Origin: JAMOAW01 sp039908535
Lineage (GTDB): Bacteria; Pseudomonadota; Magnetococcia; Magnetococcales; JADFZT01
Assembly (NCBI GenBank): GCA_039908535.1
Contig: JAMOAW010000002.1
Location: 57,125-121,124 of the forward strand
Length of the DNA stretch: 64,000 nucleotides
Direction: 5' to 3'
Shown here: one piece after another, positions 54,387 to 62,743 of the stretch
Position numbering within the stretch: position 1 is the first letter of the stretch
Layout of the letters: the number at the start of each line of letters is the position of its first letter
Notes under the pieces: model-generated
Seen by the model: only the letters and a program-made list of their open reading frames with translations
Told to the model about the DNA's origin: nothing
Database searches by the model: none
Program-made: the position numbers and the translations under genes

Positions 54387-55367
54387 ATGGAATCCCATTC
54401 CGAACAACGCTCACCAGTACAAAAAATTCGAATTAAAACAGAATTCTCTGGTATGCGACTGGATCGTTTTATACGCGCTCAATATCCCATTTTACCCCTT
54501 TCAGCGTTGCATCGTCTGTTGCGCACGGGACAGATTCGGGTCAATGGTGGTCGGGCTCAAGGTGGGCGTCGTTTGTTTGAGGGGGACGAAATCCGTCTAC
54601 CACCGATGCGCATTGAACCAGCCGCATCGCCCCCCCCTTTCGCTATTCCTGAAAAAGCGATTCTTGGTTTAAAAGATCGTATTCTCTATCGGGATGCCCA
54701 TCTGCTGGTTTTAAACAAGCCCTGTGGTATGGCTGTCCATGCCGGCAGCAGTCATGAATGGGGTACCATTGATGCCCTGCGTCTGCTATTGGCACGCGAA
54801 GAGCCCCCTATTCAACCAGAGTTGATCCATCGTTTGGATAAAGAGACCTCTGGTTGTTTGCTATTTGGTCTTACTCCGCTGTCCATTCGTTTTCTCACCC
54901 AGGCTTTTCGCGAGGGGGGCGTGAAAAAAGAATATTTGACTCTTGTGCGCGGAATGCCTAAAAAAATGCAAGGGACGATTCAACAAAATTTGATTAAAAA
55001 CATCACTCGTTCTGGTGAACGCATGGTGGTCACGGGCCCGGAAGGAGATCCTGCTCGCACGGAATATTGCGTCTTAAAAAATTTTAACGATTGCGCTCTG
55101 CTTCTCGCCCAGTTAAAAACAGGACGTACCCATCAAATTCGAGTCCATTTGCAATGGTTGGGTCATCCAGTCGCTGGCGACCGCAAATATGGAGACCGGG
55201 AGTTTAATCAACGGATGTCTGTTTTAAAATTAAACCGACTTTTTTTACACGCATGGAAGTTAACTATTCCCCATCCTGAATCGGGCCAATCTCTCCAGGT
55301 GGAGGCGCCCATGGACCCGATCTTGACAGAAATGTTAACATGGATTGAAAAAAGGAATTCAATATGA
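54387..55367 (+). CDS. rluC: RluC/RluD-family 23S rRNA pseudouridine synthase
   Basis: 326 residues. An S4 RNA-binding domain at ~20-80 (GMRLDRFIRAQYPILPLSALHRLLRTGQIRVNGGR) is followed by the synthase domain with motif II ELIHRLDKETSGCLLF (catalytic Asp), YLTLVRG and LKTGRTHQIRVHLQWLGHPVAGDRKYG. An S4 domain with these motifs is the RluC/RluD layout; RluC is favoured by the downstream gph-type gene, a common pairing. Start at 54387, with AAGGAAG upstream. Its stop overlaps the HAD start (ATGA). Confidence 0.85.
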   Translation: MESHSEQRSPVQKIRIKTEFSGMRLDRFIRAQYPILPLSALHRLLRTGQIRVNGGRAQGGRRLFEGDEIRLPPMRIEPAASPPPFAIPEKAILGLKDRILYRDAHLLVLNKPCGMAVHAGSSHEWGTIDALRLLLAREEPPIQPELIHRLDKETSGCLLFGLTPLSIRFLTQAFREGGVKKEYLTLVRGMPKKMQGTIQQNLIKNITRSGERMVVTGPEGDPARTEYCVLKNFNDCALLLAQLKTGRTHQIRVHLQWLGHPVAGDRKYGDREFNQRMSVLKLNRLFLHAWKLTIPHPESGQSLQVEAPMDPILTEMLTWIEKRNSI

Positions 55368-56062
55368 ACCAACCGGTGGAATTGATTATCTTTGACTGTG
55401 ACGGCACCCTAGTGGACAGTCTGGCTGGCATTGCCCAATCGGCTCGTCTGGCACTAGAAGAGATGGGCATCTCCCGTCACATCAATAACGATGAGGTGGC
55501 AAGCGTGGTCGGACTCTCTTTGGAAGAGGCTCTAGCCCAATTGCTCCCAGGTCAAACCCGTGGGACGATCCTCAAAGTCGCCGACCGTTATCGATTTCAT
55601 TACAAACGATTGGCGGATAGTGGCCAAATGACGGCACCTATGTTTCCTGGTGTCAAGGAGACCCTTGAAAAGCTTAAAAATTCTGGCATTCTGCTGGGAG
55701 TGGCGACCGGCAAATCCCTCAAAGGTCTGCTGCGCTGCTTAAATGAGCATGACCTAACCCCCTATTTTGCCGCCATGGCCACCGCTGACGATGCCCCATC
55801 CAAACCGCATCCTGGGATGATTGAAATTATTCTATCAGAAACAGGCATCCAGCCAGACCGCACTTTGATGGTTGGGGATACCGACTTTGACATTCAAATG
55901 GGTCAACAAGCGGGTGTGCAAACCTGTGCCGTCACCTATGGGTGCCACTCTCGAGAACGTTTGGCCGAGTCTGTTCCCGATTTTTGGCTCGACCAAATGG
56001 ATCATCTCCCTGCCCAACTCGGCATAGAACCCCTACAAATGGATGACTTTAGCGAAGGTTAA
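55364..56062 (+). CDS. Phosphoglycolate-phosphatase-like HAD hydrolase
   Basis: 232 residues. Full HAD motif set: IIFDCDGTLVDSLAGIAQSAR (motif I), GVATGKSLKGL (motif II), KPHPGMIEIIL (motif III) and LMVGDTDFDIQMGQQAGVQTCAVTYG (motif IV), with an alpha-helical C1 cap. This is the Gph-like subgroup that often follows rluC. The substrate is not determined. The start overlaps the rluC-type stop by four bases. A hybrid A/B repeat lies twelve bases after the stop. Confidence 0.85.
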   Translation: MNQPVELIIFDCDGTLVDSLAGIAQSARLALEEMGISRHINNDEVASVVGLSLEEALAQLLPGQTRGTILKVADRYRFHYKRLADSGQMTAPMFPGVKETLEKLKNSGILLGVATGKSLKGLLRCLNEHDLTPYFAAMATADDAPSKPHPGMIEIILSETGIQPDRTLMVGDTDFDIQMGQQAGVQTCAVTYGCHSRERLAESVPDFWLDQMDHLPAQLGIEPLQMDDFSEG

Positions 56063-56073
56063 GTTTTTGCCTG

Positions 56074-56199
56074 ATACATATCAAGACCTTGGGGGGCGGA
56101 GAACCGCCCCCCCCTTTTTTTTATTAAAAGAAAAAAGGGGTCTGGGGAATTGCCCCCAGGGTTTTTCTTTTGATTTTTTGCCCGAAGGGCATCATGTTC
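56074..56199 (-). repeat. Hybrid type A/B palindromic repeat
   Basis: The left part is type B (TGATACATATC, AAGACCTTGG, GGGGCGG-AGAA-CCGCCCC), the centre carries the type A palindrome CTGGGG-AATTG-CCCCCAG, and the right end is the type B head TGCCCGAAGGGCATCATG. This shows the two repeat types exchange segments. It separates the HAD gene from leuC. Confidence 0.8.
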
Positions 56200-56287
56200 T
56201 CAAAAAGGGTGACGAGGAGCTATTTTGTTGTTATGATGTTGGGATAAATAAATTAAAAAAAATAGAAATGGCAAGGAGAGACAAAAA

Positions 56288-57688
56288 ATGGGTCCACAAA
56301 CCCTTTTTGACAAAATTTGGCAAAACCATCTCATTCATACCCAAGAGGATGGAGCCGCGCTTTTATACATTGACCGCCATCTGGTCCATGAAGTCACCAG
56401 CCCGCAGGCTTTTGAAGGGTTACGTTTAACAAAACGTCACATGCCAAAACCCCAATTGACCTTTGCCGTACCGGATCACAACGTTCCCACCAAAAATCTC
56501 GAATTGGGCATTTCCGATCCCATCGCCCGGTTACAGGTGGAAACTCTGGCCCGCAACTGTAACGATTTTGGTGTTTCACTCTTTAATTTGGGCGATATTC
56601 GCCAAGGGGTGATCCACGTTATGGCCCCAGAACAAGGAATCACCCTTCCAGGCATGACCATTGTCTGTGGCGATTCTCATACCTCTACCCATGGGGCGTT
56701 TGGTGCGCTGGCCTTTGGCATTGGCACCTCCGAGGTCGAACATGTGCTGGCAACACAAACATTGCTGCAAAAAAAACCGAAAACTATGCGTATTTTGGTC
56801 ACAGAAACCTTGGCGACTGGGGTATCGGCAAAAGATTTAATTTTGGCGATCATCGGTCGCATTGGCACGGCAGGGGCAACCGGTTACGTCATTGAATTTG
56901 CTGGCTCAGCCATCGAACAATTGAGCATGGAAGGACGCATGACCGTCTGCAATATGGCGATAGAGGCTGGGGCCAAGGCGGGCATGATGGCGGTGGATGA
57001 CAAAACCATTCAATATTTACAAAATCGACCCTTTGCTCCCCAAAAAGAGCAATGGGCGCAGGCCGTCACCCATTGGCGCACCCTGAACTCCGATCCAGAA
57101 GCAAAATTTGACAAAGAAATCATCATAAACGGTGCAGAGATTCTCCCCCAAGTCACCTGGGGCACCAGTCCAGAGATGGTACTCCCCGTTCATAGTTGTG
57201 TTCCCGATCCCCAGCAGGAGAGCGATCCCACCAAACGCAACTCCATTGAAAAGGCCTTGGCCTATATGGGTCTGACTCCTGGCACTCCAATCACAGAGAT
57301 CCCCATTGATAAAGTTTTTATCGGCTCCTGCACCAACGGACGCATCGAAGATTTACGTGCAGCGGCCCAATTTATCCAAGGTCGTAAAGTTGCCAAAAGC
57401 GTTCAGCAAGCTTTGGTAGTGCCTGGTTCAGGATTGGTCAAAGAGCAGGCCGAACGCGAAGGATTAGACTCCATTTTTCGCGATGCCGGTTTTGAATGGC
57501 GGTCAGCAGGATGTTCCATGTGTTTGGCGATGAACGACGACATTCTTTCACCTGGAGAACGGTGTGCATCCACTTCCAACCGCAACTTTGAAGGCCGTCA
57601 AGGCCCAGCTGGTCGCACCCATTTGGTCAGTCCAGTCATGGCGGCAGCAGCGGCCCTTTTCGGACACTTTACGGACATACGATCATGA
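56288..57688 (+). CDS. leuC: 3-isopropylmalate dehydratase large subunit
   Basis: 466 residues, normal LeuC length. Aconitase-family Fe-S enzyme isomerising 2- to 3-isopropylmalate in leucine synthesis. Visible: MGPQTLFDKIWQNHLI start, TFAVPDHNVPTKN, GMTIVCGDSHTSTHGAFGALAFGIGTSEVEHVLATQT, IGSCTNGRIEDLRAAAQFI (cluster Cys) and SAGCSMCLAMNDD (two cluster Cys), SNRNFEGRQG. AAGGAG precedes the ATG. The GST-like gene starts four bases before its stop, and leuD follows. Confidence 0.97.
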   Translation: MGPQTLFDKIWQNHLIHTQEDGAALLYIDRHLVHEVTSPQAFEGLRLTKRHMPKPQLTFAVPDHNVPTKNLELGISDPIARLQVETLARNCNDFGVSLFNLGDIRQGVIHVMAPEQGITLPGMTIVCGDSHTSTHGAFGALAFGIGTSEVEHVLATQTLLQKKPKTMRILVTETLATGVSAKDLILAIIGRIGTAGATGYVIEFAGSAIEQLSMEGRMTVCNMAIEAGAKAGMMAVDDKTIQYLQNRPFAPQKEQWAQAVTHWRTLNSDPEAKFDKEIIINGAEILPQVTWGTSPEMVLPVHSCVPDPQQESDPTKRNSIEKALAYMGLTPGTPITEIPIDKVFIGSCTNGRIEDLRAAAQFIQGRKVAKSVQQALVVPGSGLVKEQAEREGLDSIFRDAGFEWRSAGCSMCLAMNDDILSPGERCASTSNRNFEGRQGPAGRTHLVSPVMAAAAALFGHFTDIRS

Positions 57689-58365
57689 ACATGCCTCCCC
57701 CGGAACTCATCTATTTTAAAAGTTGCCCGTTTGCCCAACAGGTACTTATTACCCTATTACATCGAGATATCGCCCATCAGCGCACGCTGATCAATCCATC
57801 CGAGCGTCCAGATTGGTTGGTACGTATCTCTCCCCAGGGGCAAATTCCCGTCTTGCGTTTGGACGACAAAGTTGCTCTGTTTGAATCCAGTGCCATTTTG
57901 GAATATTTAGACGCCATTTCAGGGGGTGGATTGATTTCCAACCGACCGATGGAACGGGCGCAAAGTCAATCTTGGATACAATTTATCGGCAGTTGTCAAA
58001 CCGGTTTTGGACAATTGATTACGGCGGCTAACGAAGAGTCTTTTCAAAAGGCGCGTCATTCTTATTTACAAAAGATTGCCTTTCTGGAAAATGGCATTGA
58101 TACGCTTGGGCCTTTTTTCACTGGCGAGACTTTTTCTCTGGTCGATATTGCTCTAGCTCCGCTGTTGATGCGTTTGCACGAACTCTCAAAGTTGGTACGT
58201 TTACATGCAACGAGCGAATTTCCCCGTCTTCAAGAGTTAAGCCGCCTTCTATTGGCGCAGCCAGCGGTACAAAGTTCCATTGCCGATTTAGATTTTCCCG
58301 TGATGTTTCGCTCTATGATCCATATGCGCGGTGCGGATGGTTATGTGGATTCTCTCATTCGTTAA
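57685..58365 (+). CDS. Glutathione S-transferase-like protein (SspA-like)
   Basis: 226 residues. The thioredoxin-fold N-terminal domain has LIYFKSCPFAQQVLITLLHRDI (Cys at the usual active site), SPQGQIPVLRLDDKVALFESSAILEYLD (cis-Pro and ESxAI glutathione-binding loop). The helical C-terminal domain has FSLVDIALAPLLMRL. GST fold is clear; whether it is an enzyme or a stringent-starvation-type regulator is open. It overlaps the leuC end by four bases and lies 45 bases before leuD, an unusual insertion in a leuCD pair. Confidence 0.85.
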   Translation: MNMPPPELIYFKSCPFAQQVLITLLHRDIAHQRTLINPSERPDWLVRISPQGQIPVLRLDDKVALFESSAILEYLDAISGGGLISNRPMERAQSQSWIQFIGSCQTGFGQLITAANEESFQKARHSYLQKIAFLENGIDTLGPFFTGETFSLVDIALAPLLMRLHELSKLVRLHATSEFPRLQELSRLLLAQPAVQSSIADLDFPVMFRSMIHMRGADGYVDSLIR

Positions 58366-58410
58366 TCGTTTATTTTTCTACTTGTTTTTGTTCAAATCAG
58401 GAGCCGTTTT

Positions 58411-59067
58411 ATGGACCCATTCACCAAACTCACCGCCATTGTCGCCCCACTGGATAGAGCCAACGTGGACACCGATGCCATTATTCCCAAACAATTTCTC
58501 AAATCGATTCAACGCACCGGTTTTGGTCCCAATTTATTTGATGAGTGGCGTTATTTGGACCGGGGAGAACTCGGTAAAGCAAACGAAGGTCGTCCTTTAA
58601 ATCCTGATTTTATTCTCAATCAGCCTCGTTATCGGGGTGCGGCCATTCTTTTGGCACGGGATAATTTTGGCTGTGGTTCCTCCAGAGAACATGCGCCATG
58701 GGCCTTATTGGATGCCGGCTTTCGGGTGATCATCGCCCCCAGCTTTGCCGATATCTTTTATAATAATTGCTTTAAAAACGGCATATTGCCAATTATTTTG
58801 GATGCTTCTAAACTGAACACGCTCTTTCAAGAGACCATCCGCCACGTTGGCTACCAATTGACGGTGGACCTAGAAGAACAATGTATTTTCCCCCCGTCCA
58901 CCCCTGCCATTCCCTTTTCTATAGACCCTTTTCGTCGCCATTGTCTGCTCAATGGTTTAGACGATATTGCCTTGACCTTAGAGAAAAAAGCTGAAATCGA
59001 CGCCTTCACCAGTAAACACCGGCAAAACGCCCCTTGGGTATTTCTGGATAGCGAACGCATTCTCTGA
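58411..59067 (+). CDS. leuD: 3-isopropylmalate dehydratase small subunit
   Basis: 218 residues. Swivelling-domain partner of LeuC. Diagnostic: ANVDTDAIIPKQFLKSIQRTGFGPNLFDEWRY, GRPLNPDFILNQPRYRGAAILLARDNFGCGSSREHAPWALLDAGFRVIIAPSFADIFYNNCFKNGILPI, and RRHCLLNGLDDIALTLE. AGGAG-like CAGGAG precedes the ATG. The inverted pair AGCTTGG/CCAAGCT about 25 bases after the stop can end transcription. Confidence 0.97.
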   Translation: MDPFTKLTAIVAPLDRANVDTDAIIPKQFLKSIQRTGFGPNLFDEWRYLDRGELGKANEGRPLNPDFILNQPRYRGAAILLARDNFGCGSSREHAPWALLDAGFRVIIAPSFADIFYNNCFKNGILPIILDASKLNTLFQETIRHVGYQLTVDLEEQCIFPPSTPAIPFSIDPFRRHCLLNGLDDIALTLEKKAEIDAFTSKHRQNAPWVFLDSERIL

Positions 59068-59092
59068 AGACGGGAAACCGATTTTTTATATG

Positions 59093-59265
59093 AGCTTGGG
59101 GGGCGGAGAACTGCCCTCCAAGCTCTTAGTCGTTTGTTTTTTGATTTTATTATTTAAAAAAAAAGGGGTCTGGGGGATTGCCCCCAGGGTTTTGATTTTG
59201 CTTTTGACCTCGGTTTTGCTTCCTTCAAAAAGCAGGGGGATTGGGGGATGCAATCCCCCAAGGGC
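59093..59265 (+). repeat. Composite type A repeat after leuD
   Basis: Begins with a type-B-like stem (AGCTTGG...CCAAGCT), then the type A body: GTTTTTTGATTTTATTA, CTGGGGG-ATTG-CCCCCAG, one hexamer-like unit, CCTCGGTTTTGCTTCC and TTGGGGGAT-GCA-ATCCCCCAA. No terminal inverted repeat or target duplication was found. The 59068-59653 gap is otherwise two partial type B repeats and AT-rich DNA with AAATA-type pentamers near 59475-59505. Confidence 0.75.
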
Positions 59266-59314
59266 GGGAATGGCGTTTGAAAACCACATATCTCAAAATG
59301 GTTTCGGTTTAGTT

Positions 59315-59380
59315 TTTAAAAAAAAGAGGGGGTCTGGGGGATTCATCCCCCAGGGTTTGGTTTTTAATTTTTTGCCCGCA
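59315..59380 (-). repeat. Partial type B repeat
   Basis: TTTTTAAAAAAAAGAGGGGG, CTGGGGGAT-TC-ATCCCCCAG and the remains of the head (TTTTTTGCCCGCAC). The second palindrome and the hairpin are missing. Confidence 0.7.
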
Positions 59381-59530
59381 CTCATTCAACGAAACGCTAA
59401 CTCCTCTGTTTCGGTCTCCAAAACAATATTCAAATAACCATGGTTTATCAAAAAAAATTGCTTGCTTTTATTCCATGAAATAAAATAAAATGAAATAAAA
59501 TAAAATAATTTATTTATTCTGAAAATTTGT

Positions 59531-59634
59531 ATGTATCAGAAAAATAATCAAGACCTTGGGGGGCGGAGAACCGCCCCCCAATTCCCCCCACCCTTTTTTT
59601 TTAATTTTTTCTGTTGCCCGCTGGGCATCGTTCT
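59531..59634 (-). repeat. Type B repeat directly upstream of the CRISPR-linked operon
   Basis: ATGTATCAG, AAGACCTTGG, GGGGCGG-AGAA-CCGCCCC, a short T/A arm and hairpin TGCCCGCTGGGCA. The CTGGGGGAT palindrome is deleted. It ends about 20 bases before the SIR2-like start, so it overlaps the presumed leader of that operon. Confidence 0.75.
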
Positions 59635-59653
59635 GTAGAGGATCATTTATTTA

Positions 59654-60025
59654 ATGGCAAAACCTATTGATCTAAGTGATAAATTTCAACGTATTGTGAA
59701 TCGCCTGTTAGAGCAAAACGTTATCCTTTTCGTTGGGGCGGGAATTAGTGTTGAATCAAGGGTATTAAATAATAACCGGTTTAAACCTACAGTAAAATTT
59801 ATGTTTGACACCTTGTTGGAGAGGTTGCGCGCGGAGATAAATAATAAAAAAATTCCTAAAAAAGTTTTAGATGAAGAAAATATTTACCATAGAGGAAAAG
59901 CGAGGTGTTTTGATTTTCAGAGTATCATAAAACATATTGATAATATGGATAAATTTTTAGAATTTGTGAACAATGAAACAGTGAAACCTTCAGTGCCGCG
60001 TACTAAAATGGAGCCAGTGGATTAA
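59654..60025 (+). CDS. SIR2-like N-terminal fragment (123 aa)
   Basis: The N-terminal strand and loop NVILFVGAGISVES (Gly28-Ala-Gly-Ile-Ser32) is the NAD-binding GAGxS motif of SIR2-like proteins. A full SIR2 domain is about 250 residues with a catalytic His; here the protein stops after ~123, and residues 75-123 (HRGKARCFDFQSIIKHIDNMD and on) match nothing I know. So it is either a truncated SIR2 remnant or a natural minimal protein. The stop overlaps the next start (TAATG), which argues for continued operon expression. SIR2 proteins in defence loci usually consume NAD. Confidence 0.65.
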   Translation: MAKPIDLSDKFQRIVNRLLEQNVILFVGAGISVESRVLNNNRFKPTVKFMFDTLLERLRAEINNKKIPKKVLDEENIYHRGKARCFDFQSIIKHIDNMDKFLEFVNNETVKPSVPRTKMEPVD

Positions 60026-60705
60026 TGGATACGACTCAAACTGAAATGATTAAACAATTTCTTCTTCTCTTTGAAAAAGAAGAAATTAAAATTTCGAGTA
60101 ATTATTGGCATAGCTCAGGGTTGTATTTTAATGATATTTGTTTTGTTGTTTGTTTAGAGTTAAAGAATCCAAATAAGGATAAACCTTTTGATCAGGTTCT
60201 AAAGAGTGCAAAGAATGATCTTTATGAACTGCTCAAACGGATGGATTATTTGGTTTCGGACGTAGGGTTGATGCGCCCTATAGCATGTATTCTTAAAAAG
60301 GAATCTCTTGGAGAACGATTTAAGGAAGTCGTCCTGTGGGGAGCCGACCAAGAGTGGCACCGAGGGGCGTTTACTGTTTATGTGGAACCAGATGAAATTC
60401 AGAGTGAGAATGAACATATTATCGCTGGCATGAGTTGGCGAATTTTTGATCTATTGGTTGGAAATGTATTAGAAATCAATCCAAATGAATATCAACCTGC
60501 TACCAATTGGGACTATTTACAGAAAATTGACCATCTCGTTAAACAGAACGAGAAAGATGATGCGACCAAATATGCCCAGGATATTTTGACCGAAATTCAA
60601 GGTACCATGGACTTAGAAGAGCAACAGATGACCATTGACGCGGTGCTTGAAGCTTGGCGGAACAAAAAGTTGCAAATGATAGATGATAGGATCAGAGGGA
60701 ACTAA
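60025..60705 (+). CDS. Protein of unknown function in type III-B-linked operon (226 aa)
   Basis: Not recognised. The first ~150 residues are mixed strand/helix (LYFNDICFVVCLELKNPNKDKPFDQVLKSAKNDLYELLKRMD; GAFTVYVEPDEIQSE), the rest is helical and charged (LVKQNEKDDATKYAQDILTEIQ). The strand-ELKN-helix segment might recall PD-(D/E)XK nucleases but the acidic pair is not convincing. It is coupled to the SIR2-like gene by a TAATG overlap and ends one base before the ATPase start. Probably an accessory protein of that ATPase. Confidence 0.65.
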   Translation: MDTTQTEMIKQFLLLFEKEEIKISSNYWHSSGLYFNDICFVVCLELKNPNKDKPFDQVLKSAKNDLYELLKRMDYLVSDVGLMRPIACILKKESLGERFKEVVLWGADQEWHRGAFTVYVEPDEIQSENEHIIAGMSWRIFDLLVGNVLEINPNEYQPATNWDYLQKIDHLVKQNEKDDATKYAQDILTEIQGTMDLEEQQMTIDAVLEAWRNKKLQMIDDRIRGN

Positions 60706-60706
60706 A

Positions 60707-62743
60707 ATGGCTGAGAGTCAAAAAGAGCAGAGCAATCCGATTGCACGGATTAAAAAAATGGAGTTGAACAACTTTAAGGGGTTTGTCGGTTCTCATGAAG
60801 TTAATGTAGATGCCGATCTGGTTCTTCTGACGGGTTCAAATGGATATGGTAAAAGTAGTTTTTTGGAGGCTCTTCAATTACTTCTTACCAGGTGGCATCC
60901 TTATAAAAAAAAATCTGATACCATGATTACTGTAGGTAAGGATAGCAGTTTCATATCGATAAATAATCAGGAAGGAAAAGATTCGTTTTCTTTGTCTTTG
61001 GAGCGCGGAAAAGAAAAGATTATTCCTTCTAATTCATATCCACCTTATTTATTGCAAAGCAATCTGGAACAAAAACAAACATCGGATTTAGAGGCGCGAA
61101 TTTGTTGTTTTTTTCAGGATAGAGTACAATATTTGTTCGATGAATTTAGTACAGGAAGGACATTAAGAGACATTTTTGAACCGGTTCCAGAATATTGGAA
61201 AACTTTTGATACAAAATTATTAGAGATTGCAAATCAAGTAGATAATTATATAAATACGTATACATATAAAATGGCTGTATTGCCTTCATCTCAGGATAAA
61301 ATTATTTATGATTATAAAGAATTTTCAAAATATTTGCGTCTATTAAAAATAGAGTTAGATAAAAAATGGCCAGAAATACCAGAAACGATTATGAAGGAAG
61401 AGGAGTTGGCGTTTCTCGCTGTGGAGATTTTACAGATAGATAATAAACCATTGCACGTGAATTCGTCAAATTTGATAGAAACCTTTGAGCAGACGATCAT
61501 CAAAGAGGTGGAACGTTGTCGAAATCGAGCTAAAATAAATAATCAAGAGATAGATAAAAATATAGATCTGTATGAAAAAGTGCAAAAAAAAATTATTGAA
61601 ACTGAAAAAAGTTTAACGAAAATTAGCAATGATTTTCCTACATTAGATAAAGATGTACATAGCTTTGATGCCACAGAGAATGGTCAACCGGATCTCTTGG
61701 CTGTTTTTCACAGTTTAGCTCACAATTCTAAACGGTGGAGCTGTATTCAGATTGATTCCAAAGAAAATTCCCGTTTTCAGCGTATCTTAGAAGAGTTGGC
61801 TGCGGTCAGTGAGGAGGAGGCGCGTAAATGCGCTACAACACTGGCGGTGTGGCTTACGCCAAGAAGAGAAGCTTTTGAGCAAAAACAAGAGTTGGAACAG
61901 AAAAAACAAAATTTGGAAAATGAATTGAAAAAATTGGAAAAGTCAAAAAAATTTGGAGAGTTAAGTAAATTAAAAGAGGATTTAGAAAAAACTTTTAATT
62001 TATTGAAGAAGTCTTGGGAAAAAGAACGTGAACGTCTTCAGTTAGAACGGAAACGAGATACATATGTTCGTGCTGTTGAAGAACTGAACATAATAAAAAA
62101 ATCACTTGATATACTTAAAGATGCTTTTGAAAAGATGTCACGCCCGAATGAACCATTGCGTAAAGACATTGAAAAAATCATTAATCTTGTTTTGGGACGA
62201 TTTAGCCTTGTAGAAGGAATTCTTCCCGTAACATTAGATTGTGTGGATGAAAATGTGAATGAGGAGAAATCGCGTCGTTATGTCATTAAAGCCAAAAATG
62301 GGCGAGCAGTGAATCAACTATCCACCGGACAGCGGACCCAAATGGCCGTTTCCTTCTTAGTGGGGCAAAACCATGCCATTTCACAATTATTGCCGCATCG
62401 AATTATTATTCTGGATGATGTTTCCACCTCTTATGACCTTGCCAATTTGACCCGTGAGGCCATTTTGTGGCGGCAATTGGCTTATGGGGAAGATAAGGAG
62501 CACCCCTATTTAAAACGGCAGATTTTTATCTCCAGTCATCATGAGGATATGACCAATAAATTACTCGATCTTTTGGCCCCTCCAGCGGGAAGCTCTATGC
62601 GCTATCTCCGTTTTACCGATTGGTCTCCTGAAAAAGGGCCTACAATTGAACAGATGAAAATTTTGCCTACTGAAAAAACAGATGGTGTGGCAATGGAGCG
62701 GCTCATTCGAAGGTTGAAGGAGAGAAAATGGTCAACGAATTAA
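60707..62743 (+). CDS. Rad50/RecF/SMC-like ATPase
   Basis: 678 residues. Start at 60707, with AGAGGGA upstream. The N-terminal half of the ATPase has MELNNFKGFVGSHEV and Walker A GSNGYGKSS (residues 43-51). A long middle region contains a coiled coil (~400-475, EQKQELEQKKQNLENELKKLEKS). The C-terminal half has the signature NQLSTGQRTQM (Leu538 on), Walker B RIIILDDVSTS and H-loop FISSHHED. This is the ABC-type head split by coiled coil, as in Rad50, RecN and OLD proteins; there is no TOPRIM domain. It sits between the unknown gene and cmr1, overlapping the latter by 16 bases, so it is likely part of the CRISPR-linked operon. Confidence 0.85.
   Translation: MAESQKEQSNPIARIKKMELNNFKGFVGSHEVNVDADLVLLTGSNGYGKSSFLEALQLLLTRWHPYKKKSDTMITVGKDSSFISINNQEGKDSFSLSLERGKEKIIPSNSYPPYLLQSNLEQKQTSDLEARICCFFQDRVQYLFDEFSTGRTLRDIFEPVPEYWKTFDTKLLEIANQVDNYINTYTYKMAVLPSSQDKIIYDYKEFSKYLRLLKIELDKKWPEIPETIMKEEELAFLAVEILQIDNKPLHVNSSNLIETFEQTIIKEVERCRNRAKINNQEIDKNIDLYEKVQKKIIETEKSLTKISNDFPTLDKDVHSFDATENGQPDLLAVFHSLAHNSKRWSCIQIDSKENSRFQRILEELAAVSEEEARKCATTLAVWLTPRREAFEQKQELEQKKQNLENELKKLEKSKKFGELSKLKEDLEKTFNLLKKSWEKERERLQLERKRDTYVRAVEELNIIKKSLDILKDAFEKMSRPNEPLRKDIEKIINLVLGRFSLVEGILPVTLDCVDENVNEEKSRRYVIKAKNGRAVNQLSTGQRTQMAVSFLVGQNHAISQLLPHRIIILDDVSTSYDLANLTREAILWRQLAYGEDKEHPYLKRQIFISSHHEDMTNKLLDLLAPPAGSSMRYLRFTDWSPEKGPTIEQMKILPTEKTDGVAMERLIRRLKERKWSTN

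Noticed and set aside
59440..59530. AAATA-rich tract as a CRISPR array or leader
   Set aside because: The pentamers are short and irregular; there are no spaced direct repeats of 25-40 bases. No CRISPR array was found in the window.
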